This document shows, in pieces, positions 7,990-17,329 of a stretch of 64,000 bases of DNA; the first letter of the stretch is position 1, and each line of letters opens with the position of its first letter. Source of the DNA: Henriciella sp. (GTDB taxonomy: Bacteria; Pseudomonadota; Alphaproteobacteria; Caulobacterales; Hyphomonadaceae). The stretch lies in the NCBI GenBank assembly GCA_002733705.1, contig NVWP01000002.1, positions 1-64,000 on the forward strand. Direction: 5' to 3'. The position numbers and the translations under genes are program-made. The notes below the pieces were generated by a model. The model made no database searches. It was not told the DNA's origin and saw only the letters and a list, made by a program, of their open reading frames with translations.

Positions 7990-8702
7990 CAGGCCTGCTC
8001 ATAGGCGGAGTCTGCGAAGAGCAGCCCGTCCTGCAGTTTGAGCACGGGGGAGTTGAACTCCCGGATGAGGTGCATGTCGTGGGTCGCGATGATCACGGTG
8101 GTGTTGAGGCGGCGGTTAAGCTCTATGAACAGACGGAAGATACGCCGTGCCATGTCCGGATCGACGTTGCCGGTCGGTTCGTCGGCAATGAGAAGATCCG
8201 GCTTGTTGATCAGGGCGCGGGCGATGGCGAGGCGTTGCTGTTCGCCGCCCGACAGCGCCTGCGGGAAGGCATTGATGCGTGCGCCAAGGCCGACCCAGCG
8301 GATGAGATCGACAACCTCGTCTGTGTATTGTTCCGGCTTCTCGCCGCTGACGCGCAGGGGCAGGGCGACATTCTCAAAGGCGGTGAGGTGTTCGAGCAGG
8401 CGGAAGTCCTGAAAGACCACGCCGATGCGGCGGCGCAGGGCCGAGAGCTGTTTGCGTGAGAGGTCTGCGGTGCGCTGGCCGAACAGGCGGACCTCTCCCT
8501 CGCTGGGCGCGTGCGCGAGGTAGAGAAGCTTCAGGAGCGAGGATTTACCGGCCCCGGACGGGCCGGTGAGAAAGGTAAAGGTCCCCGGCTTCAGGCGGAT
8601 ATCCAGATCGCTGAGGATGGTGTCGGCGGTATCATAGCGCAGGCTGACGCCGTTCAGTTCAACGGCGGGTTCACCGGACAGAGGGGGTCCTTCTTCTGTC
8701 AT
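7989..8702 (-). CDS. ftsE: cell division ATP-binding protein FtsE
   Basis: 237 residues. ABC ATPase with Walker A GPSGAGKSS, Q-loop VFQDFRLL, signature LSGGEQQRLAIARA, Walker B LLIADEPTGNVD and the H-loop ATHD. The GVVFQDFRLLEHLTAFENVALP stretch, split here as VVFQDFRLL and LTAFENVALP, is typical of FtsE. The start ATG 8702 (MTEEGPPL) is preceded by AGGGAG; the longer open frame to 8813 has no ribosome site and would run into the divergent promoter region. First gene of the ftsE-ftsX-plsC operon. Confidence 0.93.
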   Translation of the reverse strand: MTEEGPPLSGEPAVELNGVSLRYDTADTILSDLDIRLKPGTFTFLTGPSGAGKSSLLKLLYLAHAPSEGEVRLFGQRTADLSRKQLSALRRRIGVVFQDFRLLEHLTAFENVALPLRVSGEKPEQYTDEVVDLIRWVGLGARINAFPQALSGGEQQRLAIARALINKPDLLIADEPTGNVDPDMARRIFRLFIELNRRLNTTVIIATHDMHLIREFNSPVLKLQDGLLFADSAYEQA

Positions 8703-8768
8703 CAGCTCCCTTTCGAATCCGCAGCGCTCCAATCGACTATTCCAGAGAATTGGGCGAAACTCCAAGCC

Positions 8769-9458
8769 ATGATTCTCACCTGTCCGAATTGCGAGACCCA
8801 GTATTTCGCACAAGACTCAACGATCGGTGAGGCCGGGCGGACGGTGAAGTGCGCCGCGTGCGGACATTCCTGGTTTGTCGGTGAGGGCGAGCAGGCGGCT
8901 GCTTCCGGCACGCGCACAGGCGGGGCACATGAAGCCTATCGCAGCCGGGTGAGAGAGCGGCGCAAGCGGGCAAGCCGCCGGGCGGCTATTGCGGTGTGGG
9001 CGGTGAGTTTCCTTGTTCTGACTGGCCTTGCGGGGGCGGCGGTGCTGATGCGCAACCAGGTGGTCCAGACCTGGCCGCAATCGGCCTCGGCCTTCAGCGC
9101 GCTGGGCCTCAAGGTCAACCGGTTCGGGATGGAATTTGTCGATGAAAATGCAGAGCGCTTTCTTGAGGGGACGACGCCTGTGCTTGAGATCACCGGAGCG
9201 GTGCGGAACTTTACCCGTCAGACGCGTGAGGCGCCGCTGATCGAGGTGCGGCTGCTGGACGATGCGGGCGTGCAGATCGGCGCCTATTATGCCGAGGTCG
9301 ACCCCGGTGAAATCGCGGCAGGCGGGCTCGGCCGGTTCGTCAAGCGCGTCGAGAACCCGCCGTTTGAGGCATTCCAGCTGGAGCTTGCCCTTGCCGCCGA
9401 GGGGGAGACCCGGCCAGAAGAAGCGCAGGCCCTGGCTGAGACGGATGAGACATCTTGA
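8769..9458 (+). CDS. zinc-ribbon (MJ0042-type) membrane protein
   Basis: 229 residues. It begins with a zinc ribbon: MILTCPNCETQYF then VKCAACGHSWFVG (CxxC...CxxC, residues 5-8 and about 26-29), as in the MJ0042/DUF3426 family. A basic linker and one membrane helix (about residues 75-97) follow, then an extracytoplasmic domain with EITGAVRNFTRQTR and an FxLYD-like beta fold. Such proteins are membrane-anchored with a cytosolic zinc finger; the role is unknown. It overlaps the next gene by 4 nt, so the two are translationally coupled. Divergent from ftsE, 66 nt apart. Confidence 0.8.
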   Translation: MILTCPNCETQYFAQDSTIGEAGRTVKCAACGHSWFVGEGEQAAASGTRTGGAHEAYRSRVRERRKRASRRAAIAVWAVSFLVLTGLAGAAVLMRNQVVQTWPQSASAFSALGLKVNRFGMEFVDENAERFLEGTTPVLEITGAVRNFTRQTREAPLIEVRLLDDAGVQIGAYYAEVDPGEIAAGGLGRFVKRVENPPFEAFQLELALAAEGETRPEEAQALAETDETS

Positions 9459-9988
9459 GTAACGAGACACCTGACATCGATATTGTGCTGGACGAACAGG
9501 ACCTGATGGCACGGGTCGACAAGCTGGCCGAAGTGCTGGCGCCGCGTCTTGAGGGTGAATGGTCCGCGATCAATATCCTGATCGGGGCGACGCCCTTTAC
9601 CAGCGACCTCATGAAGGCGCTGGCGCGGCGCGGGATACATCCCGTGCTCGATGCGCTGTGGCTGGAAAGCTACCGCGACGAGCGCGAGAGCTCTGGCCGG
9701 GTGAATGTGCGCGCCGACATCACGCGGCCCGTTGAGGGGCGCGGTGTCCTGCTGATCGATGATGTGTTCGATACCGGCCGCACGCTGGCCTTTGCGCGCA
9801 AGCATTTCCTGACCAAGGGCGCGCGTGAAGTCATCACCGTTGCGCTGGCGCGCAAACCGTCAGCGCCGGGCGGGGCCGACGATGTCGATTATCACGCCTT
9901 CGACGCGCCCGAGCGGTTTCTCGTCGGCTATGGCATGGACGACAAGGGCAAGTATCGCGGCCTGCCCTATATCGGTGCGCTGGATTAG
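9455..9988 (+). CDS. hpt: hypoxanthine(-guanine) phosphoribosyltransferase
   Basis: 177 residues. Purine salvage: transfers phosphoribose from PRPP to hypoxanthine or guanine. The PRPP loop reads LLIDDVFDTGRT (about residues 105-116), and the C-terminal part ERFLVGYGMDDKGKYRGLPYIG is the base-binding and signature region of HPRT. The gene starts with TTG inside the stop of the zinc-ribbon gene (TTGA overlap). Its 3' end overlaps the convergent hydrolase gene by 4 nt. Confidence 0.88.
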   Translation: MSNETPDIDIVLDEQDLMARVDKLAEVLAPRLEGEWSAINILIGATPFTSDLMKALARRGIHPVLDALWLESYRDERESSGRVNVRADITRPVEGRGVLLIDDVFDTGRTLAFARKHFLTKGAREVITVALARKPSAPGGADDVDYHAFDAPERFLVGYGMDDKGKYRGLPYIGALD

Positions 9989-10791
9989 GCGGCGGGGGCC
10001 GGTTGCGGCGCGGTGTCCGTGGCAAGTTTCCGGTCCAGCCAGGCGAGGATGTCGGCCGCAACCCTTTCGGTGCCCGGCTCATCCAGGATCCAGTGCGCGT
10101 GCTGGGGGTATTCGATATAATCGCCCGGCACGGCCGCGCCCTGATACTTCTGACCGACGCGGCGCACCGCCTTGACCGGGGTCGCCCGGTCCTTGCCGGC
10201 CCCGATGGTCAGCGTCGGGACGGCGACGGTCTTTTCATCAATGGGCGCGGGTTCTGCGAGGTCGCGGTAGACCTTGCCGGAATCGAAGCGGGCCTTGGCA
10301 TAGATCTCGTCATGGCGGGCTTTGGGTACCTCGTTCAGCACGCCCCATCTGAAGCCGAACCTGCCCACCTTGTGGCTGTTCTCCGGCACTTTCTTGCGGC
10401 CGGATTTCAGGATGCTCCAGAAGGTGATCATCAGGCGCAGGTCCTGGACCTGACAGTCCGGCGTCTGGGCGGGCGTCAGGAAGATGGCGGCGGCGGCGTC
10501 GCCCCGCGCAGCGAGGTGCTGGGTGATGAGGCCGCCCATGGAATGGCCCATGATAACGGGCTTCTGGCCGGTTTCGCTTTCCAGCTCGCGCGCCTTGGCG
10601 GACATGGCGTCGATATAGTCTGAAAGGGTAAGGTCCTTCAGCGTCTCAGGCGGATTGTCGATGGTGCGCTGGTCGCCATAGAGGGTGGGGGTCTCGACGC
10701 GCCAGCCAGCGGCCTCGAAGTCGCGGCGCATCCGGTCCCATGCGTCGCCGCCACAGCCCACACCGTGGATCATCAATATTGTCCGGCTCAT
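9985..10791 (-). CDS. alpha/beta hydrolase
   Basis: 268 residues, no signal peptide. The fold is shown by MSRTILMIHGVGCGGDAWD (strand 3 and oxyanion HG), the nucleophile elbow GHSMGG (about residues 101-106), and a late His in the stretch around QHAHWILDEPG near the C-terminus. An Asp before the last strands (IGAGKDRATPV) completes the triad. Substrate unknown; the family includes esterases, lipases and lactonases. It is last in the minus-strand group starting at envC, directly after rppH with a 1-nt gap. Confidence 0.85.
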   Translation of the reverse strand: MSRTILMIHGVGCGGDAWDRMRRDFEAAGWRVETPTLYGDQRTIDNPPETLKDLTLSDYIDAMSAKARELESETGQKPVIMGHSMGGLITQHLAARGDAAAAIFLTPAQTPDCQVQDLRLMITFWSILKSGRKKVPENSHKVGRFGFRWGVLNEVPKARHDEIYAKARFDSGKVYRDLAEPAPIDEKTVAVPTLTIGAGKDRATPVKAVRRVGQKYQGAAVPGDYIEYPQHAHWILDEPGTERVAADILAWLDRKLATDTAPQPAPAA

Positions 10792-10792
10792 A

Positions 10793-11311
10793 TCACTCCC
10801 CCTTGTCAGCCCTCATGGCATAATTGTCTCCCGCCCAGGGCCGGAAGCGCTCTGCGACGGCCTGATAGACCGGGCGCTTGAACGGCACGATGGCGCCGGG
10901 GGCCTCACTGAGACGGGCCCAGCGCCAGGCGTCGAATTCCGGTGTGTGGCGGTCGAGGCGGATGTCGCTGTCCGAGCCCTTGAAGCGCAGCGCGAACCAT
11001 TTCTGGCGCTGGCCGATAAAGGGGCCCGGCATGCGCCGGCGCACTTCCGTGGGAAATTCATAGTGGAGCCAGTCGGAGGTCTCCTCCAGCACATCAACCA
11101 GCTTGGCCGAAACGCCAACTTCTTCCTCAAGCTCTCTCAGCGCGGCCTCGTGCGGGCTTTCGCCTTCATCGATTCCACCCTGTGGCATCTGCCACTGGAA
11201 GGCGCCGCGGCCATTTATGCGGCGGCCAAGAAAAATGTAGCCGCTGCCCGAGAACAGGGCGAGGCCGACATTGGGGCGATAGAGTTTTGGATCAGGGGTC
11301 TGCGGTTTCAC
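10793..11311 (-). CDS. rppH: RNA pyrophosphohydrolase (Nudix)
   Basis: 172 residues. It removes pyrophosphate from 5'-triphosphate RNA to start mRNA decay, or hydrolyses dinucleoside polyphosphates. The Nudix box is GGIDEGESPHEAALRELEEE followed by VG, a full GX5EX7REUXEEXGU match. The N-terminal YRPNVGLALF and WQMPQGGIDEG are diagnostic for RppH/IalA. It overlaps the stop of the upstream deacetylase gene by 4 nt. Confidence 0.93.
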   Translation of the reverse strand: MKPQTPDPKLYRPNVGLALFSGSGYIFLGRRINGRGAFQWQMPQGGIDEGESPHEAALRELEEEVGVSAKLVDVLEETSDWLHYEFPTEVRRRMPGPFIGQRQKWFALRFKGSDSDIRLDRHTPEFDAWRWARLSEAPGAIVPFKRPVYQAVAERFRPWAGDNYAMRADKGE

Positions 11312-12639
11312 CCGGCCTTGTCTAATGCCTCTTGGGGCGCTTGCCCACCCGCTTGCGTGGCCGTGTCCGCAGTTTCAGCCGCAAGAGGCGCCGCCCGCGT
11401 CACTGCAGAGACCGGGGCGAGCGCCAGGCCCTTGGAGGCGAGGCCGTCTGTCCAGTCCTTCAGGATGTCGATGGTGACGGGATAGGCGAAGCCGGAGCCG
11501 ACGGAGGTGCCGTTTTCCAGCGCGAGCGTTTCAAGCTCCAGCAGCTTGGCCTGAATGTCGCTGCCGTCCGGCTTGGTATCGATGGGCGTGTCTGCCTGTC
11601 TGTAGCGAAGGCCGGCGGCGCCTGCAGCGCCTGAAAAAGCAGAACGTGACAGGCTGCCATCCTCGACAAAGGCGAGACCGCGCCCGGCGACAAGCGATGT
11701 GAGGGCGGCGCTGGCGGCTTCGTCGCGCGCGAGGCGGCCGCCCTGATAATTGGTGATGCCGAAATAGCCCGAGGCGCTGGCCAGGATGCCGTTCAGACCC
11801 GCTTCCATGCGGGCAGCGTCCATGCTGGCTGAAAGTGTCTGCGGATGGGGCCGTTCGGTGCCGGTTTCGTAGGCTTCCATCGGCACTTCGAGGAGAACTT
11901 CATGACCTGCGGCCCGGGCGCGGTCGATCCAGCCCTGGAGGTCGCGCGTGGTGGGCGCGAAGGAGAGCGTGACCTCGGCGGGAAGTTCATCGATGGCCGA
12001 GCGGGTATGGGTGTGGTTGATGCCGAGACCGCCAAGGACGATGGAGACGGTGGGGCGGCCTTCGGGATTGGAGAAGGGGCGGCCATAGACCCCGGCAGGC
12101 GTGCGCCCGTCTGCGGCTGTTTTCGGCAGGCGGCCATCCGGCGTGATCTCGCTGACCGCGTCAACCGGCGCAGGGGGCAGAGCTTTGGCGGTGCGCCGCT
12201 CCTGCCAGGACTGACCCGTCGAGACGCTGATACCATTTATGCGGACGGCTGGCTCATCGCTTGCCGGGGCCGAGGCCCGAAGGACCCGCGAGACACCATT
12301 GGTGTATTCGACGCCAAGGTCAGGCGCGGGGGCGGTCGCATCGGTATAGAAGGGCGGCGGCGTGTCCTCTTCCGCCACAGGCGGGGGCGCGCGCCGGGCG
12401 ACAGGCGCTTCGGCGGTAGCAAGGCGTGCTTTCAGTGCCGGTGCTGGAGAAGCCGCCTCGGGGAGGTCGGCTTCGAAAAGCGCGATCTGGCGCACGGGGG
12501 TTGCTGAAGCATCGTCGCCCCAGACATGGATCGCGCCAATTGCCGCGAGCACCAGCCCGGCCAGAAGCGAGACGCTGAGACCGCCATGCAGGGCCGCGCT
12601 GCGCAGCGGGGAAGGGTCGCGGGTCACCCGTTGGGGCAT
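11308..12639 (-). CDS. divergent polysaccharide deacetylase family protein
   Basis: 443 residues. It has an N-terminal membrane helix (about residues 20-42), a proline/alanine-rich linker to about residue 175, and a C-terminal divergent polysaccharide deacetylase (YibQ/DUF610) domain, recognisable from VSIVLGGLGINHTHT, LPAEVTLSFAP and HEVLLEVPMEAY. This family lies beside envC and ctpA in many proteobacteria and is probably an envelope enzyme. ATG 12639 is preferred (GGAG 9 nt upstream) over an in-frame TTG at 12678. It overlaps rppH by 4 nt. Confidence 0.85.
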   Translation of the reverse strand: MPQRVTRDPSPLRSAALHGGLSVSLLAGLVLAAIGAIHVWGDDASATPVRQIALFEADLPEAASPAPALKARLATAEAPVARRAPPPVAEEDTPPPFYTDATAPAPDLGVEYTNGVSRVLRASAPASDEPAVRINGISVSTGQSWQERRTAKALPPAPVDAVSEITPDGRLPKTAADGRTPAGVYGRPFSNPEGRPTVSIVLGGLGINHTHTRSAIDELPAEVTLSFAPTTRDLQGWIDRARAAGHEVLLEVPMEAYETGTERPHPQTLSASMDAARMEAGLNGILASASGYFGITNYQGGRLARDEAASAALTSLVAGRGLAFVEDGSLSRSAFSGAAGAAGLRYRQADTPIDTKPDGSDIQAKLLELETLALENGTSVGSGFAYPVTIDILKDWTDGLASKGLALAPVSAVTRAAPLAAETADTATQAGGQAPQEALDKAG

Positions 12640-12720
12640 GAGGCGTGTCTCCGGTCGTCTGCCAGTGTCCAGTTTCAACCAGAGACTGGCAGCGACCCGT
12701 TAAGACAACGCAAATATCGG

Positions 12721-14046
12721 TTAACCCGCCTGCTGTGTTTCCGCCGCGCTCATCTGGCCACCGCGCAGCACCTCAACCGCCCGGTCGAGCTGATAGTCGT
12801 CGCCTTCATAGTCTTCCGGCGGCTGCTCATCCGGCAGGTGCGGGATTTCACGCTCAACGCCGTCCTCATTGGTAAGGGCGTTGGGCAGGTCGGCTTCGGA
12901 GAAGCGGCGGATACGCTCCAGCTCTTCTTCGCTGACACGGGTCTGGGCGACTTCCATGTCCGGAACGATGCCGGTCGCCTGGATCGAGCGGCCCGACGGG
13001 GTGTAATAACGCGATGTGGTCAGGCGGATCGCGCCCCGGTCGGTGCCAAGCGGGATAACGGTCTGGACCGAGCCCTTGCCGAAGCTGGTCGTGCCGAGCA
13101 CCGTGGCGCGGCCACGGTCCTGCAGGGCGCCGGCGACGATTTCCGAGGCCGAGGCGGTGCCATTATTGATCAGCACAAGGATGGGCACATTCTGGAAGAC
13201 CTCACCGGAGCGGGCATTGTAGCGGGCAATATCGCTTGGCCGGCGGCCGATCGTGGAAACGACCTCACCGCCGGAGAGGAACTTGTCCGTGACGGAGATC
13301 GCCTGGTCGAGCAGGCCGCCGCCATTGTTGCGCAGGTCGAGGACGATGCCATCGGGGCGCCCGTCAATCGCCTGAGAGCCTTCTTCGATGGCGTCTTCAA
13401 GCAGATCGGTCGTGCGCTCATTGAAGGTCGAGATCCGCAGATAGAGGATATCGTCGTCAATAGTCTTCCAGTTGACCGATTTCGGCCGGATGACTTCACG
13501 CTCCATGGTGACGTCGAACGGGTCTTCGCCGTCGCGCATCACCGTGACGATGATCTCAGAGCCGGGCGGGCCGCGCATGTCCTCGACGGCGTCGTCGATA
13601 TTGAGGCCAACGATCGGCTTGCCATTGATGGCGGTGAGCAGATCGCCGCTCTTCAGGCCCGCGCGGCTGGCCGGGGTGTCGTCCATTGGGGTGATGACTT
13701 TCACGAAGCCTTCTTCCATCTGCACTTCGATGCCGAGGCCGCCATACTGGCCGGAGGTCTGCACCTGCATGGACTGGAAGTCTTCGGCCGAGAGATAGGA
13801 AGAGTGGGGGTCAAGCGAGCCGAGCATGCCGTTAATGGCCGCTTCCATGGCTTTGGCTTCGTCGATTTCGGTGACGTAGTCGGCGCGGGCGCGGGCGAGA
13901 ACTTCTGCAAACAGGTCGAGCTGGCGATAGGTCTCGGCGCGGCTGTCGGATGCAGTTGTGCTTTCGGGCCAGGCCACAGCGGACACGCCAACCGCGACTC
14001 CGCCCATCACGACACCGATTGCAGCCCCCGTAAGCATTGCTCTCAT
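12721..14046 (-). CDS. ctpA: carboxyl-terminal processing protease CtpA (S41 family)
   Basis: 441 residues. Periplasmic serine protease with a Ser/Lys dyad. Signal peptide or anchor in residues 1-26; PDZ domain (about 80-160, YGGLGIEVQMEEGFVKV...LKSGDLLTAING); catalytic core with LDLRNNGGGLL, the Ser in NNGTASASEIVAGAL and the Lys in TSFGKGSVQT. CtpA-type proteases control murein hydrolases by degrading them or their adaptors. ATG 14046 is chosen because AGGAGA ends 9 nt upstream; ATGs at 14055 and 14052 lie too close to that site. Downstream of an EnvC-like gene in the same direction. Confidence 0.93.
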   Translation of the reverse strand: MRAMLTGAAIGVVMGGVAVGVSAVAWPESTTASDSRAETYRQLDLFAEVLARARADYVTEIDEAKAMEAAINGMLGSLDPHSSYLSAEDFQSMQVQTSGQYGGLGIEVQMEEGFVKVITPMDDTPASRAGLKSGDLLTAINGKPIVGLNIDDAVEDMRGPPGSEIIVTVMRDGEDPFDVTMEREVIRPKSVNWKTIDDDILYLRISTFNERTTDLLEDAIEEGSQAIDGRPDGIVLDLRNNGGGLLDQAISVTDKFLSGGEVVSTIGRRPSDIARYNARSGEVFQNVPILVLINNGTASASEIVAGALQDRGRATVLGTTSFGKGSVQTVIPLGTDRGAIRLTTSRYYTPSGRSIQATGIVPDMEVAQTRVSEEELERIRRFSEADLPNALTNEDGVEREIPHLPDEQPPEDYEGDDYQLDRAVEVLRGGQMSAAETQQAG

Positions 14047-14069
14047 GGTCATCATTCTCCTGTGGCGGC

Positions 14070-15293
14070 TTATCCGCCTTGCATCCAGCGGGCCGGATTC
14101 ATCGGCACACCTTCCCGCCTGACTTCAAGATAGAGTTCAGGCGGCGGGTTTTCACGTCCCGACATGCGTCCCACCGGTTCGCCGGCGCGGACAGTCTGTC
14201 CGGGGGTGCCGTAAATACGGTCCATACCGCTTAGCAGGATATGGTATCCATCACTTGTCGAAATGATCAAGAGCTGACCGTAGCTTCGGAAGGCTTCGGC
14301 ATATTCGATTGTGCCGTCCACGGGCGCGACAATGTCGGCGTTCGAGCGTGGCTGGATGTAGAGACCCTTCGCCGTTTCGCCCCCCGGCAAGTCATCGCCC
14401 CAGCTGCGGGAGACGAGCCCGGAGACAGGCTGCATCAGCCCGCCCAGTGCCTCGCGGCCCAGCGGACGCAGATTGGAAATGGCGGCGCGTGATGGGTTGG
14501 ACGGGGCGTCCGTAATGGCGTTCGAGGTGCGCGCGGCGGCGACCTGGATCTGGGCGCGCGGCTTGATGGCCGGCGCACGCGGCGCCGAGGATTCCAGGGC
14601 GGTGAGCAGGTCGCGCAGGGTTTCTGCCTCGCCGGCGATCTTGCGCACGCGGGCCCGCAGGGCTTCAGCCTCTCCCGAGACGCTTTCATACTGAGCGCGC
14701 TTGGCGGCGACGAGGGTCTCGATCTCGGCCTGCTTGGCTTCCAGGCGTTCCTCGGCCTCTGCGAGGCGGGCCTGTTCCTCGCGCACCGATTGTTCAAGCG
14801 CCTGCAACTGGCTGATCTCTTCGGTGAGCTGTTCGGTGCGGGCATTGATCTCTGGCGCCACGCCGCTCATCACGATGGCGGCCCGGATGGCGGCATTGGC
14901 TTCCTTGGGAGATGCGACCAGAGCGGGCGGGCGGTGACGGCCGGAGACCGCAAGGTTGGCCATGATGTCTTCAAGGTTTTCATTGCCCTCGATCAGCGCT
15001 TCGCGGGCAGAGGTGCGGCGTGTCTCCAGGTCGATGAGTTTCAGCTCCGAAGCGGCTGCCTTCTCCTCGCGTCTGCGGCTCTCGAGTGCGGCGGAGATGA
15101 GCTGGCGCTCAAGTTCGGTGACATCGCGCCCGCTGGTGGCTTCGGCATTTTCGAGCGCTTCCAGCTGGCGCACGGCGGCCTGGCGCTGGGCTTCGAGGGC
15201 GGCCAGTTCCTCGCGCGAATATTCGCGCGGCGCTGCGGCGGCGAGACAGCCTGCGAGCGGGAGGACAAGGAGACGGTGAAGAGGTATGCGCAT
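14070..15293 (-). CDS. EnvC-like murein hydrolase activator with degenerate LytM domain, probable lipoprotein
   Basis: 407 residues. The N-terminal signal carries a lipobox (PLAGC, Cys16). A long coiled coil rich in Glu/Ala/Arg follows (about residues 25-245), then an M23/LytM domain (about 285-400). The metal-binding residues are missing: where active enzymes have HxGxD the protein reads GLYIQPRSNAD, and the late HxH is replaced by ELYLEVRREG. It is therefore expected to activate amidases, as EnvC does under FtsEX control, rather than to cut peptidoglycan. Directly upstream of ctpA (23-nt gap). The start has only a weak ribosome site. Confidence 0.85.
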   Translation of the reverse strand: MRIPLHRLLVLPLAGCLAAAAPREYSREELAALEAQRQAAVRQLEALENAEATSGRDVTELERQLISAALESRRREEKAAASELKLIDLETRRTSAREALIEGNENLEDIMANLAVSGRHRPPALVASPKEANAAIRAAIVMSGVAPEINARTEQLTEEISQLQALEQSVREEQARLAEAEERLEAKQAEIETLVAAKRAQYESVSGEAEALRARVRKIAGEAETLRDLLTALESSAPRAPAIKPRAQIQVAAARTSNAITDAPSNPSRAAISNLRPLGREALGGLMQPVSGLVSRSWGDDLPGGETAKGLYIQPRSNADIVAPVDGTIEYAEAFRSYGQLLIISTSDGYHILLSGMDRIYGTPGQTVRAGEPVGRMSGRENPPPELYLEVRREGVPMNPARWMQGG

Positions 15294-15403
15294 GACAGAC
15301 CGGTCATGGCATGAGGCGGGTGACTGTATCCTTAACAGACGTCCACCTTGTGGTAAGGATTGCAGCCAATTTTCAGGACTTAGGGTCCGGCCGAGTTCGC
15401 CTG

Positions 15404-16006
15404 TCAGCCGCCGGCGCCCTGCGGCGGTCCGAGCGGTTCGAAGGTCACCGAGGAAATGAGGAGGGCGCGCTGTTTCTCCGGGACCACTGGCCGGATGGCG
15501 AGATAGTCATAACGGGCTTCGTCATCGGCGCGGGGCGGCAGTGTATAGGTGAAGCTGGTGTCCTCGAACTGGCGCGTCACCGGCAGGATCTGCCAGCCGG
15601 ATTCGTCGTCATTGTTGACAACATAGTTAACCCGCATCTCCTCTGCGCCATATTCCTCTGCGGCGCGCACGCGGATCGTGACCTTCAGCTCGCGACCGGC
15701 AAAGACGGTTTCAAGGTCGCGGTCCAGCACGAAATGAGGGCCTTGTAGCGGGGCTTCGCTGAGCACGTCATGGGTGACTGCGACACGAAGCACGGTCTGG
15801 CCGTCGATACGTTCGAGCGAGATGTCTGCATCGCCGCCCGCCACGAAGCGGTTGAGCTGGTCGCCGCTGACCGTGATGCGCTGATAGTCGGTATTGCCGC
15901 CGCTGACCGGTCCTGTCGGCAGCGCACCCAGACCGGGCAGGAGGGCGATGGCAACCAGAAGCACGGCTGCGGCGAGGGCGCTGGGGAAGAAAACGCGATC
16001 TGTCAT
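15404..16006 (-). CDS. single-pass membrane/periplasmic protein, unknown function
   Basis: 200 residues: a short cytoplasmic start (MTDRVFFPS), one membrane helix (about 10-28), and a periplasmic domain with alternating hydrophobic residues suggesting an all-beta fold (ITVSGDQLNRFVAGGDADIS, LKVTIRVRAAEEYGAEEMRV). I recognise no family. The longer frame to 16147 overlaps the divergent epimerase gene and has no ribosome site. It is on the minus strand before the envC-ctpA group but separated by 110 nt. Confidence 0.65.
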   Translation of the reverse strand: MTDRVFFPSALAAAVLLVAIALLPGLGALPTGPVSGGNTDYQRITVSGDQLNRFVAGGDADISLERIDGQTVLRVAVTHDVLSEAPLQGPHFVLDRDLETVFAGRELKVTIRVRAAEEYGAEEMRVNYVVNNDDESGWQILPVTRQFEDTSFTYTLPPRADDEARYDYLAIRPVVPEKQRALLISSVTFEPLGPPQGAGG

Positions 16007-16140
16007 GACGTTGGTGGCAGGCCCTGGAAGCGTGGACGCGAAAAATGTGGTCTCTGGAAGCTGGAAAACACGTTGGGCAGTTGATAGCAAGCTGGCAGCC
16101 GACAGCTCTTGGCGAAGGCGCGTTCTGCACGGAGGGTGAC

Positions 16141-17277
16141 ATGACATCGACAGCCCTTGCCCGGCGGGCGCGCGAGGCCCGCGAATGGATGCTGGATCAG
16201 TGTTTCGACCTGTGGAGCCGCGAGGGTGTGCAGGGGGGCAATCTGTTCCGCGAAGCGCTGGACATCACCCACCGGCCGATTGACAGCGACACGGTCCGCG
16301 CCCGCGTCCAGGCGCGCCAGACCTATGTGTTCACGCAGGCAAAGCGTCTTGGCTGGGAGGCTGACCGGGCCGACCGGCTGATCAATTATGGCGTTGAGGC
16401 GCTGGCCAAGTCGGCCCGCCGGCCGGACGGGTTGACGGGGCGGCGGATTTCGCCGGACGGAAGCGGGCTGAGCGAGGACACGGCCGACCTTTATGATATC
16501 GCCTTCGCGCTCTTCGCGCTCGCCCATGCCGCGCAGGCTGGCCATGAGACGGCCGGCGCCTATGCACGCCAGCTGGCCGCAGACCTCGATGCGAAGATGG
16601 AAGACGTACGGGGCGGCGGGTTCTTCGAGACGCTGCCGCACGGCGACAAGCGCCTGCAGAACCCGCATATGCATCTTCTGGAAGCAAGTCTGGCCCTCTA
16701 CGCCATTGAGGAAAAGCGCGATCATCTGGACCGGGCCCGCGCGCTGGTGAAACTGTTCGACGAGAAGATGCTCGACCAGACCAGCGGCACGATCGCAGAG
16801 ACGTTTCAGGCGGGCTGGGCGCCGGAGACGTCGAAGGCGGGGCTCTATGTCGAGCCCGGCCATCAGTTCGAATGGGTGTGGCTGCTGAAATCCTATGCCG
16901 ATGTGTCGGGCCGCGACCTTAACCCCGCAATTGGCCGGCTCTATGATTTCGGGCTTCGCACGCTGGACGCAGAGGGGCGTGTCTTTGCCAAGGCCACGCG
17001 CGAGGGTGAGATTGTCGACGGCTCCCGGCGGCTCTGGATGCAGACAGAGGCGCTCAAGGCCCACCTCGCGATGCTGGAGCTGGACGCCGACGAGCATTGC
17101 GACGCGCGCGCCGTCGAGTGTTTCGATGTGCTGATGGATGAGTATCTCACCCCCGAAGGCGGATGGATCGATGCCTACCATGCCGACGGGCAGGTGGCGG
17201 CTGACACGATGCCCGCTTCAAGCGGCTATCACGTCGTGCTGGCGTTTTGCGAGCTGTTGCGCGTAACCGGCGTCTGA
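16141..17277 (+). CDS. AGE-family epimerase/isomerase
   Basis: 378 residues, the usual length of the N-acylglucosamine 2-epimerase / mannose isomerase family, an (alpha/alpha)6 barrel. Family motifs include [13 protein letters not shown] with the catalytic His, [13 protein letters not shown] with the second His region, [13 protein letters not shown], and the Trp/Tyr-rich C-terminus. Members isomerise mannose, mannose-6-phosphate or N-acylglucosamine; I cannot choose. A GGAGG site (16133-16137) precedes ATG 16141. Divergent from the membrane protein gene at 16006. Confidence 0.87.
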   Translation: MTSTALARRAREAREWMLDQCFDLWSREGVQGGNLFREALDITHRPIDSDTVRARVQARQTYVFTQAKRLGWEADRADRLINYGVEALAKSARRPDGLTGRRISPDGSGLSEDTADLYDIAFALFALAHAAQAGHETAGAYARQLAADLDAKMEDVRGGGFFETLPHGDKRLQNPHMHLLEASLALYAIEEKRDHLDRARALVKLFDEKMLDQTSGTIAETFQAGWAPETSKAGLYVEPGHQFEWVWLLKSYADVSGRDLNPAIGRLYDFGLRTLDAEGRVFAKATREGEIVDGSRRLWMQTEALKAHLAMLELDADEHCDARAVECFDVLMDEYLTPEGGWIDAYHADGQVAADTMPASSGYHVVLAFCELLRVTGV

Positions 17278-17329
17278 GCTTAAACCTCCCCGTGACACCT
17301 ACACACCGCTTGCAACAGGAATGCCGCAC

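Noticed and set aside
12526-14133. 535-codon open frame on the plus strand
   Set aside because: Antisense to ctpA, which shows PDZ, Ser and Lys motifs and has a good start site.
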